In this document: positions 46,683-55,539 of the stretch, in pieces
Numbering within the stretch: position 1 is the first letter of the stretch
Layout of the letters: each line of letters starts with the position of its first letter
Source of the DNA: GM7GCV1 sp965222065
Lineage (GTDB): Bacteria; Pseudomonadota; Gammaproteobacteria; Pseudomonadales; GM7GCV1
Assembly (NCBI GenBank): GCA_965222065.1
Contig: OZ244933.1
Location: 1,984,001 to 2,048,000, forward strand
Direction: 5' to 3'
Length of the DNA: 64,000 nucleotides
Notes under the pieces: model-generated
The model's input: the letters and a program-made list of their open reading frames with translations, nothing else
Database searches by the model: none
What the model was told of the DNA's origin: nothing
Position numbers and translations under genes: made by a program

Positions 46683-47438
46683 ATGAAAATCGATTTGACC
46701 GGCAAGGTAGCAGTAATTACAGGTGGTAGTCGTGGGCTTGGAGAAGCCATGGCCGAAACACTTTCAGGCGCAGGAGCAACCATTGCACTGGTGGCTCGAA
46801 ATGAGGAAAAGCTGAAAGAAGTTCGTGACAAATTAGTCGCTGCAGGCGGGAAAGCTGAATACTTCATGGGCGATGTGACTGACGAAGCGGAAGTCGCCCG
46901 TATTGCCGAAGAAGTGAAGGCAAAACTGGGTGATCCCCACATCCTTATCAATAATGCCGGTACGAATTGCCGTACACAACTGGTTGAAGCAAGTCTGGAA
47001 GACTTTGAAGGCGTCGTTGATTCCAGTCTGAAATCGGCTTTCCTGGTGAGTCGGGCCTTTGTTCCTGGCATGCAAAAGCATGGCTGGGGACGTGTCATTA
47101 ACATGACCTCCATTCTCAGCCACATTGGCCTGCCCGCGCGTACGCCATACTGTTCTGCCAAGTTTGGCTTGCTGGGTATGACCAAGGCGTTGGCGCTGGA
47201 AGTGGCTGCGGAAGGTATTACCGTAAATGGCATCAGCCCGGGACCCTGTGGCACCGAGATGAATCTTCCCGTAATGAATGACCCTGAAGCCAATGCCCAG
47301 TTTTTGAAGAACCTGCCGGTAGGCCGATGGGGCAAGGTCGAAGAGATTGCTGCTCTGGCCTGTTACATATGTTCAGACATGGCCGGCTTTTTGACCGGTA
47401 CAGATATTGTTATTGATGGTGGGTGGACCACCAAATAG
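46683..47438 (+). CDS. SDR-family dehydrogenase, candidate 2-keto-3-deoxy-sugar-acid 4-dehydrogenase
   Basis: A 251-aa short-chain dehydrogenase. NAD(P) site GGSRGLG at residues 14-20, NNAG at 90-93, catalytic Ser143 (MTS), Tyr156 and Lys160 (YCSAK). It resembles gluconate 5-dehydrogenase and 2-keto-3-deoxy-L-fuconate dehydrogenase types. As first gene of the cluster with an aldonate dehydratase and a diketo-acid hydrolase, the simplest role is oxidation of the C4 hydroxyl of the 2-keto-3-deoxy acid. The substrate is inferred from neighbours. Confidence 0.85.
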   Translation: MKIDLTGKVAVITGGSRGLGEAMAETLSGAGATIALVARNEEKLKEVRDKLVAAGGKAEYFMGDVTDEAEVARIAEEVKAKLGDPHILINNAGTNCRTQLVEASLEDFEGVVDSSLKSAFLVSRAFVPGMQKHGWGRVINMTSILSHIGLPARTPYCSAKFGLLGMTKALALEVAAEGITVNGISPGPCGTEMNLPVMNDPEANAQFLKNLPVGRWGKVEEIAALACYICSDMAGFLTGTDIVIDGGWTTK

Positions 47439-47449
47439 CAAGTAAAACC

Positions 47450-47490
47450 GGCCCGGTAAGCCCTAAATAATAATCATGGTTTGCCGGGCC
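47450..47490 (+). other. Intergenic stem-loop between SDR and TIM-barrel genes
   Basis: GGCCCGG (47450-47456) pairs with CCGGGCC (47484-47490) around a 27-nt loop; outer bases can pair further. There is no T tract after it, so it is more likely an mRNA processing or stability element than a terminator. The 13 bases GGTTTGCCGGGCC recur in the next intergenic hairpin at 48588. Confidence 0.55.
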
Positions 47491-47518
47491 CTACTTAAAT
47501 ATACAGAGGGGTGCTCTG

Positions 47519-48562
47519 GTGGATAGACGTGAATTTCTTATGACGAGTGTGGCTGCAGCTGGTGTTGCAGCTACGATGAGCAACGATTTGCTGGCCCAGG
47601 AGTTGCCGCCAATTTCTGATTGTGGATTGGCGACAGCTGGTGTTGGGCATCATCGCAGACGTATGGGCGACGACCCCATCGCTTATATTGAGTACTGTCG
47701 TTCACTGGGTGCCGGTGGCGTGCAAATGGGGCTCGGTGGTGCCGACCCTCGACAGATTCGCCAGCGCCTCGATGATCTGGGTATGTGGATTGAGGGCAGT
47801 ATTCGTGCTCCGTCTTCTCTGGATGAAGGGACAGATGAATTTGAGAAGCAGCTCGTTGATTTCAGAACAGCGGGTGCGTCTGTCGTTCGCTATGTCAGCC
47901 GTATGCCCCGGCCTGGCAATGGACGTCGGTATGCAACCTTTACCTCGCAGGAAGCTTGTGAAGCATGGCTGGCTGAAGCAAACGAAATCGTGATGAGATG
48001 TCTTCCAGTCGCTGAACGCATTGGCGTGAAGATTGCTCTGGAAAACCATAAGGATCGTTCAGCCGATGAGCTGGTCGACGTTTTGAGCAAGGCCTCCAGT
48101 GAGTATCTGGGTGCTTTGGTCGATCCCGGTAATAACATTTCCTTTGTGGAAAGACCGGAGTATACCTGCAGCCAGCTAGCCCCTTATGTGCTGATGGCTT
48201 CCATGAAAGAGATGGGTGTAGCGCCTTATGAGGAAGGGTTGCTTTTGTCCGAAGTTCCGCTGGGTCAGGGGGCGACCGATCAGGTGGCGCTTTGGAATAT
48301 CCTGACTTCCCGTAACAAGGATCTGAAATTTGCAGTAGAGATGATCGCGCGCAACCCGCTGGAAGTACCCTGCCTGACAGCCGGCTACTGGGAAGTTATG
48401 CCAGAGAGAAGTGCCAGTGAATTGGCCAGCTTTATGCAGTGGATTCGCGAAAATGCTTCCGAGTTGCCTCATGTAGACGATATGTCCCCCGCCGATCAAT
48501 TGCGGGTGGAAGAAGAGTGGAACCGGGATGCCATTGACTGGTCTCGCGTTAACATCTCCTAA
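47519..48562 (+). CDS. Tat-signal sugar-phosphate isomerase/epimerase-like TIM barrel
   Basis: A 347-aa xylose-isomerase-like TIM barrel with a twin-arginine signal at its very start (MDRREFLMTSVAAAGVAATM), so probably exported. Metal-ligand-like acids are seen in KIALENHKDRSADEL and LGALVDPGNNIS. It begins with GTG at 47519. Located between SDR and aldonate dehydratase genes. Relatives are annotated as sugar-phosphate isomerases/epimerases or hydroxypyruvate isomerases, but in the periplasm a phosphorylated substrate is unlikely; a free sugar or keto-sugar isomerase or epimerase is more plausible. Uncertain. Confidence 0.72.
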   Translation: MDRREFLMTSVAAAGVAATMSNDLLAQELPPISDCGLATAGVGHHRRRMGDDPIAYIEYCRSLGAGGVQMGLGGADPRQIRQRLDDLGMWIEGSIRAPSSLDEGTDEFEKQLVDFRTAGASVVRYVSRMPRPGNGRRYATFTSQEACEAWLAEANEIVMRCLPVAERIGVKIALENHKDRSADELVDVLSKASSEYLGALVDPGNNISFVERPEYTCSQLAPYVLMASMKEMGVAPYEEGLLLSEVPLGQGATDQVALWNILTSRNKDLKFAVEMIARNPLEVPCLTAGYWEVMPERSASELASFMQWIRENASELPHVDDMSPADQLRVEEEWNRDAIDWSRVNIS

Positions 48563-48580
48563 TTTCCCCTTTTAAATAAG

Positions 48581-48616
48581 GCGGCCCGGTTTGCCGGGCC
48601 GCTGTTTTATTTTTTG
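48581..48616 (+). terminator. Hairpin with T-rich tail between TIM-barrel and dehydratase genes
   Basis: GCGGCCCGG and CCGGGCCGC form a 9-bp perfect GC stem with a TTTG loop, followed by TGTTTTATTTTTTG. It fits a Rho-independent terminator or attenuator 18 nt after the TIM-barrel stop and 12 nt before the dehydratase start, so it may lower expression of the downstream genes. Confidence 0.75.
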
Positions 48617-48628
48617 TACAGGTAAAAA

Positions 48629-50410
48629 ATGACTAATCGACAACCCAAAAAACCATTTCGCTCGCAAGACTGGTTTTGCGATAACCATCGTCCCGACATG
48701 ATGGCTGTCTACCTTGAGCGGTTCATGAATTACGGGATCACTCCCGATGAATTGCGAAGCGGGCGTCCGATTATTGGTATTGCACAAAGTGGCAGCGATA
48801 TTGCGCCTTGCAACCGGGTGCACCTGGAGCTGGCCAAACGTGTTCGCGACGGTATCCGCGATGCCGGTGGTATCCCCATGGAGTTTCCGGTTCATCCCAT
48901 CTTTGAAAATTGCCGGCGCCCGACAGCCTCTATCGACCGCAATCTTTTTTACCTGTCCCTGGTAGAGCTGCTTCATGCTTATCCAATTGACGCTGTGGTT
49001 TTGACGACCGGCTGTGACAAGACCACCCCGGCTTCTATTATGGCGGCGACCACCGTGGATATTCCTGCCATTGTGCTCAACGGCGGTCCCATGCTGGACG
49101 GTTGGCACAACGGTGAGCTGGTGGGGTCGGGCACCATTATCTGGCGATCCCGCAGAAAGCTGGCGTCTGGACAAATAGATGAAGAAGAGTTTGTAAAAGC
49201 CTGTTCCGAGTCGGCCCCATCTGTTGGGCACTGTAATCCCATGGGTACTGCGAGCACCATGAACGCCATTGCCGAAGCTTTGGGAATGACCTTGCCGGGT
49301 TCCGCAGCTATCCCCGCGCCTTACCGCGAGCGTGGCCAAATGGCCTATGAAACCGGCCGCAGTATTGTGGATATGGCCTACGAAGATATCACGCCCTCCA
49401 GGATTCTCACGAGAGAGAGCTTTCTTGATGCCATCGCCCTAACTTCGGTTATAGGTGGTTCTTCCAACGCACAGCCGCACATCAATGCCATGGCGCGACA
49501 CGCTGGTGTTGAGATTACGGCTGAAGACTGGGTGGAATACGGTTATCGGCTTCCCTTGATTCTTGATATGCAGCCTGCCGGGCGCTTCCTGTCCGAACGG
49601 TTCCACCGTGCGGGTGGCGTTCCTGCTATTTTGTGGGAATTGCAAAATGCCGGGAAATTACATCCCGATCGGTTGACGGTTAACGGAAAAACCATGGGCG
49701 AGAACATCCAGGGTAAAGAAACCTGGGACCGTGAAATGATTCGACCATTCGATGACCCCCTGCAGGATAACGCGGGCCTTCTGGTAATGTCAGGCAATCT
49801 GTTTGATTTTGCTGTAATGAAAACCAGTGTGATTTCCGATGAGTTCCGTGAGCGGTTCCTGAAAAACCCCGGCGCGGAAAATATTATCGAAAGCCGCGTT
49901 GTCTGCTTTGATAGTGCCGAGGATTACCATGACCGCATCAATGATAGCTCGCTGAATATTGATGAAAAGACCATTCTGGTGATTCGTAACGCTGGGCCGG
50001 TAGGCTGGCCGGGCGCGGCGGAAGTGGTCAATATGCAGCCCTCTGATGACTTGCTCAAAAAAGGTGTTTCCGGATTGCCGGTTATTGGCGATGGTCGCCA
50101 GTCCGGTACTGCAGACACACCTGCCATTTTGCACGCGTCTCCGGAAGCTGCAGTCGGTGGTGGTATCGGTTGGTTGCGCACAGGCGACATCGTTCGTATC
50201 GATATCAATGAAGGAACCTGCAATGTGCTGCTATCGGATGAAGAAATTGCTGCACGCAAGGCGGAATTCAAGCCTGAGCTGGTTCCCAGCCAAACACCCT
50301 GGCAAGAGCTTTACCGCGCCCATGTCGGTGGCCTGGACACCGGAGCGGTTCTGGAATTTGCCGTCAAATATAAAGGGGTCTCCAAAGAGACACCCCGACA
50401 CAACCACTAG
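48629..50410 (+). CDS. Aldonate dehydratase, IlvD/Edd family (D-xylonate dehydratase XylD-like)
   Basis: A 593-aa Fe-S dehydratase that turns a sugar acid into its 2-keto-3-deoxy form. From memory it follows Caulobacter D-xylonate dehydratase closely along its whole length, including RSQDWFCDNHRPDMMAVYLE, GGIPMEFPVHPIFENCRRP and the C-terminal EFAVKYKG...PRHNH. The three [2Fe-2S] cysteine ligands are Cys61, Cys129 and Cys202 (PCNRVHL, TTGCDKTTP, GHCNPMGTAST). Related members act on L-arabonate, L-fuconate or D-gluconate, so the exact substrate is open; pentonate is favoured by the glycolate oxidase genes downstream. Confidence 0.9.
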   Translation: MTNRQPKKPFRSQDWFCDNHRPDMMAVYLERFMNYGITPDELRSGRPIIGIAQSGSDIAPCNRVHLELAKRVRDGIRDAGGIPMEFPVHPIFENCRRPTASIDRNLFYLSLVELLHAYPIDAVVLTTGCDKTTPASIMAATTVDIPAIVLNGGPMLDGWHNGELVGSGTIIWRSRRKLASGQIDEEEFVKACSESAPSVGHCNPMGTASTMNAIAEALGMTLPGSAAIPAPYRERGQMAYETGRSIVDMAYEDITPSRILTRESFLDAIALTSVIGGSSNAQPHINAMARHAGVEITAEDWVEYGYRLPLILDMQPAGRFLSERFHRAGGVPAILWELQNAGKLHPDRLTVNGKTMGENIQGKETWDREMIRPFDDPLQDNAGLLVMSGNLFDFAVMKTSVISDEFRERFLKNPGAENIIESRVVCFDSAEDYHDRINDSSLNIDEKTILVIRNAGPVGWPGAAEVVNMQPSDDLLKKGVSGLPVIGDGRQSGTADTPAILHASPEAAVGGGIGWLRTGDIVRIDINEGTCNVLLSDEEIAARKAEFKPELVPSQTPWQELYRAHVGGLDTGAVLEFAVKYKGVSKETPRHNH

Positions 50411-50478
50411 TTTGTCAGGCAGTCCATGACTGCCGACGCACTGGTTTAAAAGAATTACCCTTAAGGAGGATTTTTCCA

Positions 50479-51333
50479 ATGAAACTGCTTCGCTATGGTC
50501 CGGCTGGACAAGAAAAGCCCGGTCTACTTGACTCAACAGACACTATTCGCGACCTTTCTGGCTACATATCGGATCTGACGCCCGATCAACTTTCCCCTGA
50601 AAACCTGAAGAAATTAGCGGAAATTGATCCGGCATCCCTTCCTCCGGTAGAAGGCCCCCAGCGCTATGGGCCTCCAGTTACAGGGACGCCCAAGTTTTTG
50701 GCGATTGGCCTGAACTATGCTGACCACGCAGCGGAATCCGGTATGCCCATCCCGGAAGAGCCCATACTTTTCAACAAGGCAACATCCTGTATCCAGGGTC
50801 CAAACGATGACGTCATGCTGCCCAAAGACTCGGTGAAGTCTGACTGGGAAGTAGAGCTTGGTGTCGTTATTGGTTCTGTTGCGCGTTACGTCGATGAAGC
50901 CGATGCGCTGAACTATGTTGCCGGTTATGTCACGGTGAATGACTTGTCAGAGCGTGAGTATCAGTTAGAGCGTGGCACCCAATGGGACAAGGGTAAGGGT
51001 TGCGATACCTTCGGCCCTATTGGTCCCTGGCTGGTGACCGGGGATGAAGTGGGTGATCCACAGAATCTGGATTTGTGGCTTGATGTGAACGGCCAGCGCA
51101 TGCAGACCGGCAATACCAGCACCATGGTATTTGGTGTGGCCAATCTGGTGAGCTACATCAGTCGATTCATGACACTGATGCCCGGAGATATCATCACCAC
51201 AGGTACACCTCCCGGCGTCGGCCTTGGCTTTAAACCACCTATCTATCTCAAGGCTGGTGACAAAATAGAATTGGGAATTGAAAAGCTTGGTTCACAAGCG
51301 CAAACCGTGGTGCCCTGGAGCAAGCAGGATTAA
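50479..51333 (+). CDS. Fumarylacetoacetase-family 2,4-diketo-3-deoxy-sugar-acid hydrolase
   Basis: A 284-aa FAH-family hydrolase. The metal-binding acids are in DWEVELGVVIG and NDLSEREYQLERGTQWDKGKG, and PGDIITTGTPPGVGLG is the conserved C-terminal segment. It resembles 2,4-diketo-3-deoxy-L-fuconate hydrolases (often annotated ureidoglycolate lyase). The reaction would split a 2,4-diketo acid to pyruvate plus glycolate (from a pentose) or lactate (from fucose or rhamnose). A strong AAGGAGG Shine-Dalgarno lies upstream. It starts 68 nt after the dehydratase and ends 6 nt before glcD. Confidence 0.88.
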   Translation: MKLLRYGPAGQEKPGLLDSTDTIRDLSGYISDLTPDQLSPENLKKLAEIDPASLPPVEGPQRYGPPVTGTPKFLAIGLNYADHAAESGMPIPEEPILFNKATSCIQGPNDDVMLPKDSVKSDWEVELGVVIGSVARYVDEADALNYVAGYVTVNDLSEREYQLERGTQWDKGKGCDTFGPIGPWLVTGDEVGDPQNLDLWLDVNGQRMQTGNTSTMVFGVANLVSYISRFMTLMPGDIITTGTPPGVGLGFKPPIYLKAGDKIELGIEKLGSQAQTVVPWSKQD

Positions 51334-51339
51334 CTGACT

Positions 51340-52827
51340 ATGTTGATGCCCAGGCCGGACGACGGACTCATAGCGAGGCGCAAGGAATTTGTTGCAGACC
51401 TGCGCAAAATTGTTCCTGGTGAGGGCGTCGTTGACGACGATACAGCGCTGGCGGCGTATGAATGTGATGGCTTAATGGCCTATCGTCAGCGCCCCCTGGC
51501 TGTCGTATTGCCGGAGACGATCGAGCAGGTTAGCCAAGTGCTTGGTTATTGCCACCGAGTCGGGCTGAAAGTCGTGCCACGTGGCTCGGGGACGTCCCTG
51601 TCCGGTGGTGCGTTGCCATTGGCCGACGGGATTGTCCTGGCCATGGGCAAGTTCAACAAGATCCTCGAAGTCGACTATGCCAACCGCTGTGTTGTGGTAC
51701 AGCCATGCGTTACCAATGCGGCTGTCACTGAAACGGTGGCTGAGGAGGGCTTTTATTACGCGCCTGACCCATCAAGCCAGATCATCTGTTCGATTGGCGG
51801 CAATGTGGCCGAGAACGCAGGCGGTGTGCACTGCCTGAAGTACGGCATGACGTCAAACAATATCCTGGGGTTGCAGATGGTGTTGATGGATGGCTCTGTG
51901 GTTCGAATCGGAGGCAAACACCTGGACTCCCAATCCCTGGACCTGCTGGGTCTGGTTTGTGGTTCCGAAGGTTTGCTGGGCGTTGTTACAGAAATTACCG
52001 TTCGCATTTTGCGTACTCCGGAAACCCAGCGAGCCCTGCTGCTTGGTTTTTCTGAAGTGGAATCAGCCGGTGCCTGTGTTGCCAATGTAATTGCAGCAGG
52101 CGTGGTTCCCGCAGCGATGGAAATCATGGACCGGACGGCGATTCATGCGGCGGAAGCATTCGTGAAAGTAGGGTATCCACTTGATGTGGAAGCCTTGCTC
52201 CTGATTGAGTTTGATGGCTCGCCAGTGGAAGTCGATCACTTCATGGACATGGTGAACAAAATCGCAGAGGAGTCAGGGGCAGTGTCTTCGCGACAGTCAA
52301 ATAGCGAAGAAGAGCGCAAAAACTTTTGGGCGGGCCGCAAGGCGGCATTCCCGGCGATTGGCAAAATCTCTCCAGACTACTATTGCATGGATGGCACGAT
52401 TCCACGAAATAAATTGCCGCAGGCCTTGCGGAGAATTTCCGAACTGAAGGCCGAGTTTGGCCTGGAAGTCGCTAATGTATTCCATGCGGGCGATGGCAAT
52501 TTACATCCCATGGTGCTTTATGACGCGGACAAGGACGGAGACCTGGAGAAAGCAGAGCAGCTTGGCTCGGCAATTTTGACTCTTTGCGTAGAGCTGGGTG
52601 GCGTGCTTTCGGGCGAGCACGGGGTTGGTGTTGAAAAGCGGGACCTTATGGAAGTCCAGTTTACTGAGGCCGACCTCGATCAGCAGCAGCGAGTGAAATG
52701 TGTGTTTGACGATCAGGGGTTGCTCAACCCTGGCAAGGTATTTCCCAAGCTCAGGCGTTGTGCGGAAGGTGGGAAAATGCATGTGCATCATGGTGAACTG
52801 CGTTTTCCGGATATAGAAAGGTTTTAA
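51340..52827 (+). CDS. glcD: Glycolate oxidase subunit GlcD
   Basis: The FAD-binding catalytic subunit (495 aa) of the three-subunit glycolate oxidase. FAD-PCMH motifs are VPRGSGTSLSGGALPLADGIV near residue 78 and CSIGGNVAENAGGVHCLKYG; the C-terminal FAD-linked oxidase domain has VFHAGDGNLHPMVLYD and SGEHGVGVEKRDLM. It overlaps glcE by one base (TAATG). The substrate in this cluster would be glycolate released by the upstream hydrolase, or another 2-hydroxy acid such as D-lactate. Confidence 0.93.
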   Translation: MLMPRPDDGLIARRKEFVADLRKIVPGEGVVDDDTALAAYECDGLMAYRQRPLAVVLPETIEQVSQVLGYCHRVGLKVVPRGSGTSLSGGALPLADGIVLAMGKFNKILEVDYANRCVVVQPCVTNAAVTETVAEEGFYYAPDPSSQIICSIGGNVAENAGGVHCLKYGMTSNNILGLQMVLMDGSVVRIGGKHLDSQSLDLLGLVCGSEGLLGVVTEITVRILRTPETQRALLLGFSEVESAGACVANVIAAGVVPAAMEIMDRTAIHAAEAFVKVGYPLDVEALLLIEFDGSPVEVDHFMDMVNKIAEESGAVSSRQSNSEEERKNFWAGRKAAFPAIGKISPDYYCMDGTIPRNKLPQALRRISELKAEFGLEVANVFHAGDGNLHPMVLYDADKDGDLEKAEQLGSAILTLCVELGGVLSGEHGVGVEKRDLMEVQFTEADLDQQQRVKCVFDDQGLLNPGKVFPKLRRCAEGGKMHVHHGELRFPDIERF

Positions 52828-54068
52828 TGATGGGCGAAGTATTCAAGCCCGTGAACACGGATGAAGTCTGTGGCGTTATTAAAGATGCGCTGGAGGCAGA
52901 GCAAACACTGGAGTTGCTGGGAAGGGGGACGCGACGTTCCCTGGGGCGGCCAGTTAAGGCAGATGTGATACTGGACCTGTCCGCGCTCGTTGGCATACAA
53001 ATGTACGAGCCCGAAGAACTTGTCATGGTGGTATCACCCGGGACACTTATGAGTGATGTTGAGCAGGTGCTGGCCGAACACAACCAGCAGCTTGCATTTG
53101 AGCCGCCAGACTATGGCCCCCTTTGGGGATTACCTGCTGGTGAAGGGAGCATAGGCGGCATGGTGATGTCCGGTCGCAATGGTGCCAGGCGTTTAGCAGC
53201 AGGTGGTGTGCGCGATTATGTGCTGGGAGTAAAGGGGGTTAATGGCTACGGTCAGGCGTTCGCCTCTGGTGGGCGAGTGGTCAAGAATGTTACCGGCTTT
53301 GATTTGCCAAAGTTGCTAACGGCCAGTTTTGGAACGCTCTGTGCCTCGACGGAATTGACCCTGAAGCTATTACCCAAACCGCCGGAGGCCGCAACCCTGG
53401 TTGTTCTGGGCCTTGACGACAAAAAAGCAATCCAGGCGATGACCAAAGTGCTTACCGAAACCTCAGTGCCTGTTTCTTCAGCGGCACACCTGCCGGCCCC
53501 GATTGCCGACTTGTCCGGTGTTAAGAAGGTAGCGGGCAGCCAGGCAGCAACTCTCATACGCATTGAAGGGTTTGGTCCCAGTGTTGAGTCGGGCATAGCA
53601 GGACTGAAGATCGCGCTGGGCCATCAGTCAGAATTATTGGTGCTCGATAGGCAAGATAGCGAATTGCTTTGGAAAGAAGTCACGGACGCCGAGTTTTTTA
53701 CCCAATCGGATCAGCCACTTTGGCGACTTTCTGTACCCCCGTCTGAGGCGGCGAAAATAATATCCATTTTGAAAAGCGATCTTTCGGTGCGCTATTTCTA
53801 TGACTGGGCGGGTAGTGCCATTTGGGTTGAGGTGCCCTCATCCAGCGATGCCGGTGCATCACGCATTCGCGGAACACTGGACAGGATTGTTGCCGGTGAC
53901 GGTCATGCCACATTGATTCGTGCCAGCGAGGATGTGCGGACAGTTACTGCACCTTTCCAGCCTCTATCGCCTGTTCTTGCCGCAGTGGAAGACCGCTTGC
54001 GTAAACACTTTGACCCCCGGGGTATTTTTAATCCAGGCCGTATGTATGGGGTGAACAATGCAAACTAG
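52827..54068 (+). CDS. glcE: Glycolate oxidase subunit GlcE
   Basis: A GlcD-like FAD-binding protein of 413 aa that has the PCMH fold (ELLGRGTRRSLGRPV, SPGTLMSDVEQVLAEHNQQLAFEPPDYG) but a reduced C-terminal domain, as expected for GlcE. The RVVKNVTGFDLPKLLTASFGTL segment is typical. Overlaps glcD by one base and glcF by 11 bases, so all three subunits are translationally coupled. Confidence 0.92.
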   Translation: MMGEVFKPVNTDEVCGVIKDALEAEQTLELLGRGTRRSLGRPVKADVILDLSALVGIQMYEPEELVMVVSPGTLMSDVEQVLAEHNQQLAFEPPDYGPLWGLPAGEGSIGGMVMSGRNGARRLAAGGVRDYVLGVKGVNGYGQAFASGGRVVKNVTGFDLPKLLTASFGTLCASTELTLKLLPKPPEAATLVVLGLDDKKAIQAMTKVLTETSVPVSSAAHLPAPIADLSGVKKVAGSQAATLIRIEGFGPSVESGIAGLKIALGHQSELLVLDRQDSELLWKEVTDAEFFTQSDQPLWRLSVPPSEAAKIISILKSDLSVRYFYDWAGSAIWVEVPSSSDAGASRIRGTLDRIVAGDGHATLIRASEDVRTVTAPFQPLSPVLAAVEDRLRKHFDPRGIFNPGRMYGVNNAN

Positions 54069-55377
54069 TTTAAGTAAAGTACAGCAATACGATCCTGAGA
54101 TGGTGGCTTCGGAGAAGGCCATTCGGACCTGTGTGCATTGTGGCTTTTGCCTGTCTACTTGCCCGACCTATGTATTGTTGGGCGATGAACTGGATAGTCC
54201 CCGGGGTCGCATTTATCAAATGAAGGAGATGCTGGAGCAGGGTGGCGCTCCTTCGCCGGAAACGGTGAAGCACGTCGATCGATGTTTGTCCTGTCTCGCC
54301 TGCATGACGACCTGCCCTTCCGGCGTGAATTACATGCGACTGGTTGACCGGGCACGAGCTTACATTGAAGAAAATCACACGCGACCGCCAATGGATCGCT
54401 TCATGCGATCCTTCCTGGCGTTTACATTGCCCCGGCGAAACCTGTTTCGGTTTTTATTAAAACTGTCACCGCTGGGCAAGCCGTTTGCCGGCCTCTTGCC
54501 AGGGCGTCTGAAAGCCATGGTATCTATGGCCCCTACATCCATGCCCGCTAAACATGCGTCGGAAACCCCGCAGGTTTTCCCTGCCCAGGGTGAGCGCAAG
54601 GGCCGTATCGCCTTGCTAATTGGGTGTGCGCAGCCGGTACTGGCTCCCCACATCAATGAAACGGCCATCCGTTATTTTAACCGTCTGGGAATGGATGTGA
54701 TCGTTTCCAGCGGCGTTGGATGCTGTGGCGCATTGCCGCATCACCTGGGTAAAGTGGATCAGTCGCACGCAATGGCCAAGGAGAATATCAAGGCCTGGAT
54801 AAAAGAAATTGAGGGCGAAGGACTGGATGCCATCATGGTAACGACGTCCGGCTGTGGTACCTCTCTCAAGGATTACGGCTTTATGTTTTCTGAGGATCCG
54901 GAATGGTCCGGCCCGGCAAGCAAAGTGGCAGCTCTCGCCAAGGATGTGTCCGAGGTGTTGACCGAAATGGACTTCCCGCTGCCGGTTGAGCAAAAGCGAG
55001 GTCTGACTGTTGCCTATCAATCTGCCTGTTCTCTCCAGCATGGACAAAAAGTCACCAGGGAACCGGTTCAGCTTCTGGAGGCCGCCGGGTATACTGTACT
55101 GGAGCCTAGGGAAAAGCACCTTTGTTGTGGTTCTGCAGGGACGTACAATATTCTGCAGCCTGAAATAGCCAATCAATTACGTGAGCGTAAGGTTTCTTCA
55201 CTGGAATCTCTGAAGCCTGATGTCATTGCTACGGGTAATCTTGGCTGCATGGCGCAGGTATCGCAAGGGACGGATATTCCCGTCGTCCATACCCTTGAAC
55301 TGCTTGATTGGGCTGCCGGAGGCCCGGTTCCGAACGCCTTGAAAGACAGCTACCAGGAGGCAGCTAAAGCGAGCTAG
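54058..55377 (+). CDS. glcF: Glycolate oxidase iron-sulfur subunit GlcF
   Basis: A 439-aa Fe-S protein passing electrons from GlcDE to the membrane quinone pool. Two [4Fe-4S] motifs: Cys25, 28, 31, 35 (CVHCGFCLSTC) and Cys76, 79, 82, 86 (CLSCLACMTTC), followed by the CCG-type domains (GVGCCGALPHH and HLCCGSAGTYN). It ends the tight FAH-glcD-glcE-glcF group; 163 nt without a gene follow before the second TonB receptor. Confidence 0.94.
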   Translation: MQTSLSKVQQYDPEMVASEKAIRTCVHCGFCLSTCPTYVLLGDELDSPRGRIYQMKEMLEQGGAPSPETVKHVDRCLSCLACMTTCPSGVNYMRLVDRARAYIEENHTRPPMDRFMRSFLAFTLPRRNLFRFLLKLSPLGKPFAGLLPGRLKAMVSMAPTSMPAKHASETPQVFPAQGERKGRIALLIGCAQPVLAPHINETAIRYFNRLGMDVIVSSGVGCCGALPHHLGKVDQSHAMAKENIKAWIKEIEGEGLDAIMVTTSGCGTSLKDYGFMFSEDPEWSGPASKVAALAKDVSEVLTEMDFPLPVEQKRGLTVAYQSACSLQHGQKVTREPVQLLEAAGYTVLEPREKHLCCGSAGTYNILQPEIANQLRERKVSSLESLKPDVIATGNLGCMAQVSQGTDIPVVHTLELLDWAAGGPVPNALKDSYQEAAKAS

Positions 55378-55539
55378 AAATCCTCGGCTTTTGGCCGTAT
55401 TTGGGCGGTTGCAAGACAGTTTCCCAAACTAATATTAATTTGACTCCAAATTGGTGCACGCCGAAAATCTTTTTTGGCGAACGCACAACGCATCTGGTCT
55501 CATCCTAATTAACTATCTGATTATAAGTAACTGAAATAA

